Source of the DNA: Pseudomonas mendocina
Lineage (GTDB): Bacteria; Pseudomonadota; Gammaproteobacteria; Pseudomonadales; Pseudomonadaceae
Reading direction: 5' to 3'
Assembly: GCA_037482215.1 (NCBI GenBank)
Contig: CP148074.1
Span: 3,348,001 to 3,412,000 of the forward strand
DNA: 64,000 bases
In this document: in pieces, positions 1-8,609 of the stretch
Layout: each line of letters begins with the position of its first letter
How positions within the stretch are numbered: the stretch's first letter is position 1
Made by a program: the position numbers and the translations under genes
Notes under the pieces: model-generated
Database searches by the model: none
What the model saw: only the letters and a program-made list of their open reading frames with translations
What the model was told of the DNA's origin: nothing

Positions 1-1672
1 CGGAGTCCACATCCTTCCACTGCGCGTGGGCTTGATCCGCCGCTTGCTGACGATCACTCGGGCGCTCGCGCACATCCTGCACCGACAAGGCGCTGGCGAT
101 AATCAGAAGCTCATCAAGACTGCCCTGCTTGGCGCCTTCCAACACCATACGTCCCAGACGCGGGTCCACCGGCAGGCGCGCCAGTTGGCGACCAATAGGC
201 GTTAGCTGACCTTCGCGGCTAACTGCTGAAAGCTCTTGCAGCAGGTTGAAACCGTCACTGATGGCCTTGCCATCTGGCGGCTCGATAAAGGGGAAATCCT
301 CAATCCGGCCCAGACGCAAATGCAGCATTTGCAGAATGACCGCCGCGAGGTTGGTACGCAGGATTTCCGGGTCAGTAAAGGCCGGACGGCTGTTGAAATC
401 CTCTTCGCTGTACAGGCGGATACAAATACCCGGCTCAACCCGGCCGCAACGGCCTTTACGCTGGTTGGCGCTGGCCTGGGAAATCGCCTCAACCGGCAGC
501 CGCTGCACCTTGGCACGGTAGCTGTAGCGACTGATGCGCGCGGTGCCGCTGTCGATCACATAACGGATGCCCGGCACCGTCAGCGAGGTTTCCGCGACGT
601 TGGTGGCCAGCACAATTTTGCGTGCGCCCATCGGTGCGAAAATCTTTTGCTGCTCAGCCGGTGTCAGCCGTGCGTACAGCGGCAGCACCTCGGTCATGCG
701 CAAATTGGCTTTGCGCAGCACTTCGGCGGCATCGCGGATTTCCCGCTCGCCGGGGAGGAACACCAGCACATCCCCGGGGCGCTTGCCTTCGGACTTTTCA
801 TGGGCGCTGATTTCGTCCAGAGCGGCCAAAATCGCCTGATCAACCGACAGGTCTTCTTCGACGCGGTTGCCGTCCTCGTCCTGCTCAGCCGCCAGCGGGC
901 GGTACCAGGTTTCCACAGGATAGGTACGACCGGACACCTCCACAATCGGCGCACCGCCGAAGTGTTTGGAGAAGCGTTCCAGGTCGATAGTGGCCGAAGT
1001 AATGATCAGCTTGAGGTCAGGCCGACGCTCCAGCAGCGTCTTCAGAAAGCCCAGCAGGAAGTCGATGTTGAGGCTGCGCTCGTGGGCCTCGTCGACAATG
1101 ATGGTGTCGTACTTTTCCAGATAGCGATCGTGCTGGGTTTCCGCCAGCAGAATGCCGTCGGTCATCAGTTTGATCAGGCTGCGCTCGTTGCTTTGATCCT
1201 CAAAGCGCACCTGATAGCCGACCAACTCGCCCAACGGCGTGCCAATCTCCTCCGCCACCCGCGTCGCAACACTGCGTGCCGCCAGACGGCGCGGCTGGGT
1301 GTGGCCAATCAAACCATTAACACCGCGCCCCAACTCCAGACAGATTTTCGGCAGCTGAGTCGTTTTACCCGACCCCGTCTCACCAGCAATCACCACCACC
1401 TGATGCTTGGCGATGGCGGCTTTGATCTCGTCACGCTTGGCGGCAATCGGCAGCGCATCGTCGTAACGGATCGTCGGCACACTCAAACGCCGCGCCTCAA
1501 CCTTGGCTTTGGACGCATTAAAGCGCTCCAGCCACTGCGCCAGCTTGGCCTCATCCACCGGCGTCTGCTTGCGCAGCTCATGCAATTGCCGGCGCAAGCG
1601 ATGGCGGTCAGCCAGCAACGTCTGGTCGAGGTTCTTCAGCAGTTGATCAAAAGCGGGGATGGCGTTGGTCAT
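1..1672 (-). CDS. hrpA: ATP-dependent RNA helicase HrpA, N-terminal part (runs off window)
   Basis: The minus strand is open from an ATG at 1672 to the window edge, giving about 557 residues of a DEAH-box helicase whose family members are about 1300 residues long. Read from the DNA, the protein starts MTNAIPAFDQLLKNLDQ. It has Walker A GETGSGKTTQLPK near residue 95, the DEAH box in IIVDEAHERSLN and the SAT motif in LIITSATID. HrpA-type helicases remodel RNA in the cytoplasm; E. coli HrpA acts on stalled ribosomes and mRNA. The stop and the C-terminal helicase-associated domains lie outside the window. A long open frame on the plus strand over the same interval is only its antisense shadow. 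Promoter and leader should lie in 1673-1810. I am confident of the family; the paralogue name HrpA rests on the N-terminal sequence. Confidence 0.9.
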   Translation of the reverse strand, partial: MTNAIPAFDQLLKNLDQTLLADRHRLRRQLHELRKQTPVDEAKLAQWLERFNASKAKVEARRLSVPTIRYDDALPIAAKRDEIKAAIAKHQVVVIAGETGSGKTTQLPKICLELGRGVNGLIGHTQPRRLAARSVATRVAEEIGTPLGELVGYQVRFEDQSNERSLIKLMTDGILLAETQHDRYLEKYDTIIVDEAHERSLNIDFLLGFLKTLLERRPDLKLIITSATIDLERFSKHFGGAPIVEVSGRTYPVETWYRPLAAEQDEDGNRVEEDLSVDQAILAALDEISAHEKSEGKRPGDVLVFLPGEREIRDAAEVLRKANLRMTEVLPLYARLTPAEQQKIFAPMGARKIVLATNVAETSLTVPGIRYVIDSGTARISRYSYRAKVQRLPVEAISQASANQRKGRCGRVEPGICIRLYSEEDFNSRPAFTDPEILRTNLAAVILQMLHLRLGRIEDFPFIEPPDGKAISDGFNLLQELSAVSREGQLTPIGRQLARLPVDPRLGRMVLEGAKQGSLDELLIIASALSVQDVRERPSDRQQAADQAHAQWKDVDS

Positions 1673-1810
1673 GCGAACTGTCGTGCGGATTTTTGAAGGG
1701 CGGGATTGTCGCAGATTTGCGGGGTTTGGTGCGTCTTCATGAGCCTAAGACTCAGCTTACATGGAAGGTGCTATTGGCGGCTCCCGCTAAATACGGCGGG
1801 ATGTTTTGAA

Positions 1811-1840
1811 GAGTGGTTAATTCGTCGCAAATAACCACTC
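1811..1840 (-). terminator. hairpin after the last Sel1-repeat gene
   Basis: GAGTGGTTA (1811-1819) and TAACCACTC (1832-1840) are perfect 9-bp arms around a 12-base loop. The hairpin lies 22 bp downstream of the stop of the last Sel1-repeat gene. The T-tract that follows on the minus strand is poor (TTC), so termination is inferred. Related GAGTG...CACTC arms occur in the two upstream spacers. Confidence 0.5.
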
Positions 1841-1862
1841 GCAGGAATAAGGAAGACGGCTA

Positions 1863-2840
1863 TTAAAAACCTAACTTATCAGGGAAGAATGAAAGCGGCG
1901 GATGGGTGGCTTTCCACTCTTTGGCATAGGCTTTGGCTTCTTCGATTTGCTCAGGAGTCATTTTGGCAGCGATTTTAGGAAGGATATATTCTGCATCATC
2001 TTTTGCCCCCCCTCCATCTAGCTCCAGCAATAGCGAAACCAGCCCATAACCTTTAACTAAGTTCAGTGGTAACTTAATAAGGTCTGGTTCGTGAGCCGAA
2101 TACATTCCGTATCCTAAAACTCCGCTCACAAAGCCTGTTTCAGCAGCTTTTTCAGCCCAATACTGAGCTTCCTTTACATTGCCTTTATCGTAAACAACCC
2201 TAAAGAGCATCATCATGCCTTTAGGGAACCCCCCTTCGGCTGACTTGCGGAGAAGCTCTTCAACCTTTTCTGACTTATCCCAAGGCGGGAAATAAAATTT
2301 ACGTCCCTCTTCATACATTAATGCCAGGTCGTATTGTGCCTGTGGAAACCCTGCATCTGCTGCCTTTTCCAACCATTCGTCTTTATTGGTTAGATAAGTC
2401 AAAACATACATTGCCTCAATGTCACCTTTATCGGCCTTTGATTTAGCCTCTCCCCTACCTTGCAAAAGCCAATCACCAGGTGTTTTGGTATCTACTGGGC
2501 AGTTTGACATTATCGAGCACAAGTCATTTTCACTGCCTGAAAGGCGATACATTGCATAATAATCTCCCTGATCCGCAGCCGCCACATACCATTTATAAGC
2601 ATCCTCGGTCATATAGCGATTATTAAACCTCAACGCCTCACCTAAGTAATATTGAGCATCCCGATCTCCTGCCTTCGCTGCAATTTCCAAGTAAGGCACA
2701 GCTGATATTGCTTTATGTTGGTTATAAAGCGTAATACCTTTTACTTTTGCCGCTTGTTGCTCAGCCGTTAATCCCCCTGCCTGACCACTCAAACAGAACA
2801 ATAGCGTTATAAAAAATATCACTAACGCTTTAATAAACAT
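1863..2840 (-). CDS. Sel1-repeat periplasmic protein, candidate T6SS immunity paralogue 1
   Basis: A protein of 325 residues with a clear signal peptide (MFIKALVIFFITLLFCLSGQA, then G), followed by Sel1-like helical repeats with the usual A-x-x-G-x-x-x-A-Q/M-Y-x-L pattern (for example AAKAGDRDAQYYLGEAL and AADAGFPQAQYDLALMYEEG). The ATG at 2840 has GGGGTGAG just upstream and places the signal peptide at the N terminus; the frame is open 16 codons further up, but that extension would bury it. A Cys pair in the pattern DLCxxxxxCP is shared with both paralogues and may form a disulphide. It is the last of three tandem homologues behind a vgrG/DUF4123/effector set. Sel1-repeat proteins serve as periplasmic immunity proteins for some T6SS lipases (the PldB locus of P. 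aeruginosa also has three tandem copies, as I recall). The immunity role is inference. Confidence 0.85.
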   Translation of the reverse strand: MFIKALVIFFITLLFCLSGQAGGLTAEQQAAKVKGITLYNQHKAISAVPYLEIAAKAGDRDAQYYLGEALRFNNRYMTEDAYKWYVAAADQGDYYAMYRLSGSENDLCSIMSNCPVDTKTPGDWLLQGRGEAKSKADKGDIEAMYVLTYLTNKDEWLEKAADAGFPQAQYDLALMYEEGRKFYFPPWDKSEKVEELLRKSAEGGFPKGMMMLFRVVYDKGNVKEAQYWAEKAAETGFVSGVLGYGMYSAHEPDLIKLPLNLVKGYGLVSLLLELDGGGAKDDAEYILPKIAAKMTPEQIEEAKAYAKEWKATHPPLSFFPDKLGF

Positions 2841-3067
2841 ACTCACCCCGGCCACTCGACCGATCCGATATATTTGTCGAGGCCACAAAACAAAACAGCG
2901 CCCTCATAATTACTACCCCTTCCTTCAACCCATCAGATCTGGTCGGATATGGGTACGCACTCTATTGACAGATCTCGCGCTCATGCCATAGCGTCTGCGA
3001 AACATTTTGAATGGGTTACGAGTGATTTATTCTGAAAAAACACTCGTCAAACCCGGAAAGACCAATA
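2841..3067 (-). pseudogene. spacer with decayed effector 3' end
   Basis: This 227-bp spacer between Sel1 paralogues 1 and 2 has no intact gene. Read on the minus strand, the part next to the downstream start encodes SNYEGAVLFCGLDKYIG, which matches the last residues of the large effector upstream (SDYEGATFVPGGHATYTGIG). At DNA level the shared stretch is clearest around CCCTCATAAT(C/T)ACTA near 2900-2915. The remainder resembles the spacer at 4052-4278 (GGGTACG, CTGCGAAACA, TTTGAATGGGT and a GAGTG...CACTC hairpin). I read it as the residue of a duplicated toxin-tip plus immunity block. Confidence 0.6.
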
Positions 3068-4051
3068 TTAAAAACCCAACTTATCAGGAAAGAATGATAG
3101 AGGCGGATGGGTAGCTTTCCACTCTTTGGCAAAGGCTTTGGCTTCTTCGATTTGTTCAGGGAGCATTTTCGCTTCAATTTGCTTCAATTTTTCTTCCGCA
3201 AAATACAGTGCCCCTCCCCCGCCATCAAGCTCTAACAGCAGCGAAACCAGACCATACCCTTTAACTAGATCTAGTTTATAGCCAACCTCATCTGGTTCAT
3301 GTGCTAAAAATGAACCATAGGTATAAACAGAGCTTTCCATCCCCGTTTCTGCTGCTTTTTTAAGTAGCATTCTTGCTGTAGCCAAGTCTCCCTTCTCAAT
3401 CATCAAACCGGCATAATTACCAATACTTTTCGGAAACCCTGCATCTGCAGATTTCTTATATAGTTCCTCAATCACCAGAGAGCGATCCCATGGAGGAAAA
3501 ACAACCCCCTTTCCCTCTTGATATTTAACAGCCAGCAAATACTGTGCACCAGCGTAATTTACTTCCGCGGACCTTTTTAACCAATCTATATCACCAGTCC
3601 ATCTGTACATAAGCATCATAGCCTCACCGTCCCCAGAACTAGCTAACGGTTCAACTTTCCCTAAAAACATTTTTGACCAATGACTAGATAGTTTATTTTT
3701 TTCTGGGCACTCCCCTATGGTCTGACATAGATCATCATTATCGGCTCCAGCCAACCTGAACATAGCGTAGTAATCGCCCTGTTCTGCGGCCGCCACATAC
3801 CACGCCTGTGCCTCACTTGTCATATAGCGACTATTGAATCTCAATGACTCAGCTAAATAATATTGAGATTCACGATCTCCTGCCTCGGCCGCTTTTCTTA
3901 AGTATGGCTCTGCAGAGACTGCCTTATGCTGATTGTAAAGCGTAATACCTTTTATTTTTGCTGCTTGTTGCTCTACTTTTAGCTCCCCAGCTTGAGCACT
4001 CAGACAGAAAAATAGCGTTATAAAAAATATTACTAACTCTTTAAAACACAT
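3068..4051 (-). CDS. Sel1-repeat periplasmic protein, candidate T6SS immunity paralogue 2
   Basis: A protein of 327 residues, homologous along its whole length to its two neighbours. The signal peptide is MCFKELVIFFITLFFCLSAQA followed by G, and Sel1-type repeats follow (AAEAGDRESQYYLAESL, SADAGFPKSIGNYAGLMIEKG). The start at 4051 is preceded by GGGGTGAGT, as in paralogue 1; a GTG two codons upstream is also in frame but too close to that site. The conserved Cys pair is present (DLCQTIGECP). The middle third is the most divergent part, while the C-terminal tail ending KATHPPLSFFPDKLGF is identical in all three copies. That pattern fits gene conversion at the 3' end, with specificity residing in the middle. 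Function as an immunity protein is inferred from position and from known Sel1-repeat immunity proteins. Confidence 0.85.
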   Translation of the reverse strand: MCFKELVIFFITLFFCLSAQAGELKVEQQAAKIKGITLYNQHKAVSAEPYLRKAAEAGDRESQYYLAESLRFNSRYMTSEAQAWYVAAAEQGDYYAMFRLAGADNDDLCQTIGECPEKNKLSSHWSKMFLGKVEPLASSGDGEAMMLMYRWTGDIDWLKRSAEVNYAGAQYLLAVKYQEGKGVVFPPWDRSLVIEELYKKSADAGFPKSIGNYAGLMIEKGDLATARMLLKKAAETGMESSVYTYGSFLAHEPDEVGYKLDLVKGYGLVSLLLELDGGGGALYFAEEKLKQIEAKMLPEQIEEAKAFAKEWKATHPPLSFFPDKLGF

Positions 4052-4278
4052 ACTCACCCCGACTACTCGACCGATCCAGTATATTTCGCGAGCCCACAGA
4101 ACAAAAATAGCGTCTTCATAATCACTAACCCCGCCTCCAACCCAACATATCTGGACAGCAATGGGTACGTACTGCTACTGACATATCTCGCACTCAGGCC
4201 ATATTTTCTGCGAAACACTTTGAATGGGTGACGAGTGATTTATTTTGAAAAACACACACTCGCCCCCTTAGACCAATA
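4052..4278 (-). pseudogene. second spacer with decayed effector 3' end
   Basis: This 227-bp spacer between Sel1 paralogues 2 and 3 has the same length as the one at 2841-3067 and is similar throughout. On the minus strand it encodes SDYEDAIFVLWAREIYWIG in front of the downstream start, again matching the effector's C-terminal end. At DNA level TCATAATCACTA is identical to the effector's 3' region and GTATAT is kept about 30 bp away, with small indels between. No ribosome-binding site or intact frame is left for this piece. Confidence 0.6.
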
Positions 4279-5253
4279 TTAAAAGCCCAACTTATCAGGA
4301 AAGAATGAAAGCGGCGGATGGGTGGCTTTCCATTCTTGGGCAAAAGCTTTGGCTTCTTCGATTTGTTCAGGAGTCATTTTGGCGGCGATTTTTTTCAACT
4401 TTTCTTCTGTTAAATACAACGTGCCACCACCGCCATCCAATTCCAGCAAAAGAGATATAATCCCATACCCCCTAACTAGATCTAACTCATACCCAATTTT
4501 ATCCGGCTCATGCGCCAAATAAGAGCCGTAATTATAGAGCATAGTTTCAAAACCAGTTTCAGCTCCTTTCTTGGTCCACTCTCTGGCTGCTTGTAAATCT
4601 CCTTTCTCTATCAATAGCCCTGCGTACATCATCATGCCCTTAGGAAATCCCCCTTCGGCTGACTTACGGTAAAGCTCTTCAATTTTTTCAGCGCGTCTCC
4701 ACGGGGGAAAAAAGAATCCTTTTCCTTCCTCATACATCGCCGCCAAATAGTATTGGGCATCAGGGTATCCGGCTCCTGCAGATTTCTCTATCCACTCCAC
4801 ATCTCCCGTAGTGTTATACATAATCAACATGGCCTCAGCATCACCGCCTTCTGCCAAGGGCTCTGCTGTCTTCCACAACAACCGCACCCAATCTCTATAG
4901 TCTTTTATATTGCCAGGACATGAATTAATGAAAGAGCAAAGATCATCTTTGGTATCTGCAAGGCGAAACATTGCGTAATAATCACCTTGTTTTGCAGCTG
5001 CCACATACCATTTATAAGCCTCCTCGGTCATATAACGATTATCTAACCTCAGAGACTCTGCCAAGTAGTATTGTGCCTCGCGATCACCAGCTTCAGCTGC
5101 AACTCTTAAATAGGGATCACCATCCTTATACTGATTATAAAGATTAATGCCTTTAGTCTTTGCCGCTTGCTGTTCTTCTGTTAGCTTTTCCGCCATGCCA
5201 GTCGAGCAAATAAGTAACGATAAAAATAACAATCCTAACTTTTTGAAAAGCAT
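4279..5253 (-). CDS. Sel1-repeat periplasmic protein, candidate T6SS immunity paralogue 3
   Basis: A protein of 324 residues with signal peptide MLFKKLGLLFLSLLICSTGMA, then Sel1-type repeats (AAEAGDREAQYYLAESL, SAGAGYPDAQYYLAAMYEEG, SAEGGFPKGMMMYAGLL). The ATG at 5253 is preced by GGAGTGTTT; an in-frame GTG two codons upstream would sit on top of that site. It is the copy closest to the effector, only 11 bp beyond the effector stop, so the two are probably co-transcribed. If any one of the three is the cognate immunity gene, this is the best candidate. The Cys pair is present (DLCSFINSCP). Export to the periplasm suggests that the partner toxin acts on the wall or membrane rather than in the cytoplasm; this is inference. 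Confidence 0.85.
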   Translation of the reverse strand: MLFKKLGLLFLSLLICSTGMAEKLTEEQQAAKTKGINLYNQYKDGDPYLRVAAEAGDREAQYYLAESLRLDNRYMTEEAYKWYVAAAKQGDYYAMFRLADTKDDLCSFINSCPGNIKDYRDWVRLLWKTAEPLAEGGDAEAMLIMYNTTGDVEWIEKSAGAGYPDAQYYLAAMYEEGKGFFFPPWRRAEKIEELYRKSAEGGFPKGMMMYAGLLIEKGDLQAAREWTKKGAETGFETMLYNYGSYLAHEPDKIGYELDLVRGYGIISLLLELDGGGGTLYLTEEKLKKIAAKMTPEQIEEAKAFAQEWKATHPPLSFFPDKLGF

Positions 5254-5264
5254 AAACACTCCGT

Positions 5265-8200
5265 TTAGTCGCCTATGCCGGTATATGTAGCATGACCGCC
5301 CGGGACAAAGGTAGCACCCTCATAATCACTACGCTGACAAAATCCATCTCGCAATCGACCCAAAACCATTACATGCTCCTTATAAAGATTACGAATTTCA
5401 TCTGTCCGCTGAGTTGAGTGTTTCAAAACAGGCACTGACATAAACCGATCCATCCGTAGCCTATTGGTGCAATACGCCTGCCCTGCCTGAAGCTCTTTAG
5501 TACCGAAGCGGTTCATGCGCATACAGGCCTCATCAAATTGCCGCTGTACTTTATTCAGTGTTCCATTGCGTTCCGCATTACGTAAAATCCAACTCAATAT
5601 TCGTTCAATGGCCCGCTGCTGTAAGAAATGGCACTCGGGCTCGGTATAGCGCTTATTTTTTTCAAAAACTCGTCCATCAATAAGCTCGCTATCAACGACC
5701 TCAAACGCCTCAGGCTCAGACAGCAATGTCATCAACATCGGCCCTAAGGCTTCAGGTGTGGCATCAATAAACCACTGTTCAAGTTCTTTTGGGTGCTTAT
5801 CGGTCATGATCCAATGCGCAATCTGCCCGCCCTTACCGCCTTGAGTCAGCGCCTCATACAGATTCGCAACCACATCAGCGGTATACAGTCCCATCATGTA
5901 CACCATGCTGACATCCAGGCCAACACCGCCCAGCAGGTTGAGCTTGCTGAGGTATTCAAACGCTGTGCTGTCTATCCAGTTGATTGGGTGGTAGTGGTTT
6001 TCCCTCAGCTCACGTCGCCATAAGTTGATCAGATCGACCACAGCCTCATAACCCACCGCAAAACTCAGGCTACCTTTGGCACCGGCTCCGGCGACCAGCG
6101 CCGCTTTTACCCGCACGATAAAGCAGCCTCTATCCAGCGAAACTGTGAACTCACCATTAGCACCCGCGCCAAGCGCACCGGCAAGGTCAGCCTCCAGCCG
6201 GGACAGGCTAAGCCAGCCATCACTCAGGACAGGGTTATTGCTAACACTCGGTGCTGTACGCAGCAGCGCTACAGCTTTAGGCGGTGCCCAGTTCAATGCA
6301 CCGCTGACTTTGACTCCAGCCTGCACGCCAGCAAACAGGTTGAAGCTGGCTTTTAGGCCATCCTCGATTTGCACCTTACTGACCTTGCCGCTGACTTGCG
6401 GCTCACTCCGAGCAGTTCCCGCAGTTGAAGCGGTACCGTCCTCGCGGGTTGCATCCTCAATGGGAGCAAGGGTTGCGCCGTAGCCCGTATTACCCGGTGA
6501 AAGCTCAAGCTCAGCAGCCAACAGCATAGACGCACCGGCATACCCCCAAGCTCTTGCCCCTAAGTGCACGGACAGCTTGCCGAGGTTCATATAGCGGGGC
6601 TGCCCCTGGTAGTCGATGTAGCGGACTTTGATCTCTTTAGCTGCGGAGCGCTCGGGCAGGTCGACTTTTAATACCTCGACCTCGCCGCGTGCCAAGTCAA
6701 TATCAAAGTGAGCTTTGGCGCTGGCTGTCACACCTTCGTGCACGCTAAAGGATGGTCCCTCAACTTTAGCGCCTGCGTGGATGCTGGGTTGAAGCGGTGT
6801 CAGGCAACGTACAAGCCGTGCCTGTGGGCTGACGTCGAACAGGCGCAGAAAGCCCGTATCTTTATGGAATACCACTTGGCGCAGGCGCTCACCCCATTCA
6901 TTACGGGTTGCACCGTCTTTTAATGCATCAATGCAATAGCCCTTGCTCTGACTGAGCTGTTTGTAGAAAAGCTCAATATCAAACCAGCCTTCCCGATCAA
7001 ACCATGGCCCTTGGTCTTTGATCTCAACAGCCCCTAAACCTAATAGCCAGTCACGAAAGTCATTACCTTGCCGATCTGAGGCTGAATTGCCATCACTGTT
7101 GCCTGCAAAGCTGGGGCCGCTGGTTTTCACGACAGATTTCAGCATGCCTTTAAGCACATGCATGCTGAAATGCTGCAATGGCAAGTTTGGCGTGGTCGGC
7201 ACGCTGACTTCTTTCAGCGGAAAGCCGGTTTTAACCAAGCGTTCTACTGGCTTTGGAGTGAACTGTTCCGGCTCCCACAACAAGTGACGCCGTACCTTAT
7301 GGCTGGCAACCGCAGTTTCAGCTTGCTGCTTCAAGTCTTTGCGCTGATTTTCCAGCGTCTGCCACTCCTGGCGCTCAGCTTCAACCAGACTGGCCGGAGC
7401 CTGCTGGTTTTCACCGCTTGCTGTGATCCAGGCTTTGTATTTGCTTTGCAGGCGCAGCTCCACTTCACGCTGCTGCTTCTGCAGGGCGAGGTAGTCCTTG
7501 AAGCGTTGGATGCCGCTGGCCAAACCTGCCTGCTGATCATTGATCAGCGCGAACTCGGGTAGTGCCAGGCCGTACTCAGCAACCTTGATAATGGCATTCA
7601 CGTATTCGGAGTAATCAAAAGCCTGTTGATGCTCTTCCTTCCAGAGCTTGTAAGTCATGAATGTAGCGCGGCAGTTAATGCTGCAGTCGCTGGCTTCTTC
7701 ATACCGCTGGATAGACTCTTGCAAGAGTTTGGCAATTTCATCTTGCGGGATGACAGGCAGTTCCCCCTGCTCTAATAAGGCATTACGGGCTTTGAGGTAA
7801 TCCTGCACGGCGCTTCTGGCCGCAACCGACTGTGGACTGAAGAGCATGTCGCCTTCATAGGCATAGCCTTGCCTTTCTGCCTCATTGATCGCCTCTTTCC
7901 GCAGGCTCTGCCAATGTTCCAGCTCTTGCATACGCGGCAACAGGTTTTGGTTGCTCAATTGCAATGGGCTTAGTGCAAGCAGCGAACCGTGCTCCTGAGT
8001 GTAAGCGGTGGTGGATAACGGGTTGTCAGCCTCAAAGGCTTGCATCCATTGCTGATCTTCGCCGTTAAGAAAGAAGCTCAGCCGCGGCTCAAGAAAGTGC
8101 TCCAGCAACCCTTGAGCATCCAATCCCTTTTTGCGTGCTTCTGGCGCCTTACTGGGGTCGACCGCCTGCTTGAGTTGTGCCGCAGCTTCATCAATGGCGT

Positions 8201-8588
8201 CAGCAGCGCGCTGCGGCAATAGCCAGAACGCCTTATCTTCAGGACTGTAAAGAACACTGGCATAACGTGGGGAGCAGGCGGCAGTTACTGTTTTAGTGAA
8301 GGTTTCTGGCTCTTTCCCCGTACTGTCAGCAGGAGAATCCAATACAAGCAGCTTGCCAGTGGTGCTCGTTGTTACAGGCACCTGTGTTGCACTTGCAGGA
8401 GCGGTTTGCTGACCTGTTGGTGTTACACCGGCAGAAACTGGAACAGTCAGGTTCCAGCCAACCTGAATACGATTTGGGTCTTTAATAAAAGGATTGAGCA
8501 GCAATAGCTGCTCTTGGTCACACTGATAGTGTTGGGCGATTGCACTAAGCGTTTCACCGCTCTGTACAAGGTGATTAGTTGTGTCCAT
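5265..8588 (-). CDS. LysM-containing candidate T6SS effector, unknown toxin activity
   Basis: A protein of about 1107 residues. Residues 6-50 form a LysM domain (HLVQSGETLSAIAQHYQCDQ ... NRIQVGWNLTVP). A long helical, Gln/Glu-rich section follows to about residue 480, then a beta-rich, Gly/Ala-rich section around 720-870 (LFAGVQAGVKVSGALNW, AGALGAGANGEFTVSL, ALVAGAGAKGSLSFAVGYEA), then an alpha-helical C-terminal part with conserved-looking Cys and Trp residues. I see no HKD phospholipase, amidase or nuclease motif; one GNSDG fits GxSxG but lies in a low-complexity loop. I prefer the ATG at 8588 because GGAAG stands 6 bases before it; the ATG at 8606 lacks such a site but lies next to the stop of the upstream gene. 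Position behind vgrG and DUF4123 and ahead of exported Sel1 proteins makes a T6SS cargo role likely. LysM suggests peptidoglycan binding. Confidence 0.8.
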   Translation of the reverse strand: MDTTNHLVQSGETLSAIAQHYQCDQEQLLLLNPFIKDPNRIQVGWNLTVPVSAGVTPTGQQTAPASATQVPVTTSTTGKLLVLDSPADSTGKEPETFTKTVTAACSPRYASVLYSPEDKAFWLLPQRAADAIDEAAAQLKQAVDPSKAPEARKKGLDAQGLLEHFLEPRLSFFLNGEDQQWMQAFEADNPLSTTAYTQEHGSLLALSPLQLSNQNLLPRMQELEHWQSLRKEAINEAERQGYAYEGDMLFSPQSVAARSAVQDYLKARNALLEQGELPVIPQDEIAKLLQESIQRYEEASDCSINCRATFMTYKLWKEEHQQAFDYSEYVNAIIKVAEYGLALPEFALINDQQAGLASGIQRFKDYLALQKQQREVELRLQSKYKAWITASGENQQAPASLVEAERQEWQTLENQRKDLKQQAETAVASHKVRRHLLWEPEQFTPKPVERLVKTGFPLKEVSVPTTPNLPLQHFSMHVLKGMLKSVVKTSGPSFAGNSDGNSASDRQGNDFRDWLLGLGAVEIKDQGPWFDREGWFDIELFYKQLSQSKGYCIDALKDGATRNEWGERLRQVVFHKDTGFLRLFDVSPQARLVRCLTPLQPSIHAGAKVEGPSFSVHEGVTASAKAHFDIDLARGEVEVLKVDLPERSAAKEIKVRYIDYQGQPRYMNLGKLSVHLGARAWGYAGASMLLAAELELSPGNTGYGATLAPIEDATREDGTASTAGTARSEPQVSGKVSKVQIEDGLKASFNLFAGVQAGVKVSGALNWAPPKAVALLRTAPSVSNNPVLSDGWLSLSRLEADLAGALGAGANGEFTVSLDRGCFIVRVKAALVAGAGAKGSLSFAVGYEAVVDLINLWRRELRENHYHPINWIDSTAFEYLSKLNLLGGVGLDVSMVYMMGLYTADVVANLYEALTQGGKGGQIAHWIMTDKHPKELEQWFIDATPEALGPMLMTLLSEPEAFEVVDSELIDGRVFEKNKRYTEPECHFLQQRAIERILSWILRNAERNGTLNKVQRQFDEACMRMNRFGTKELQAGQAYCTNRLRMDRFMSVPVLKHSTQRTDEIRNLYKEHVMVLGRLRDGFCQRSDYEGATFVPGGHATYTGIGD

Positions 8589-8609
8589 GAATGGCTTCCA
8601 TTCCATGCG

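Noticed and set aside
236..1696. 486-residue open frame on the plus strand
   Set aside because: It is antisense to hrpA, whose DEAH-helicase motifs are unmistakable on the minus strand.
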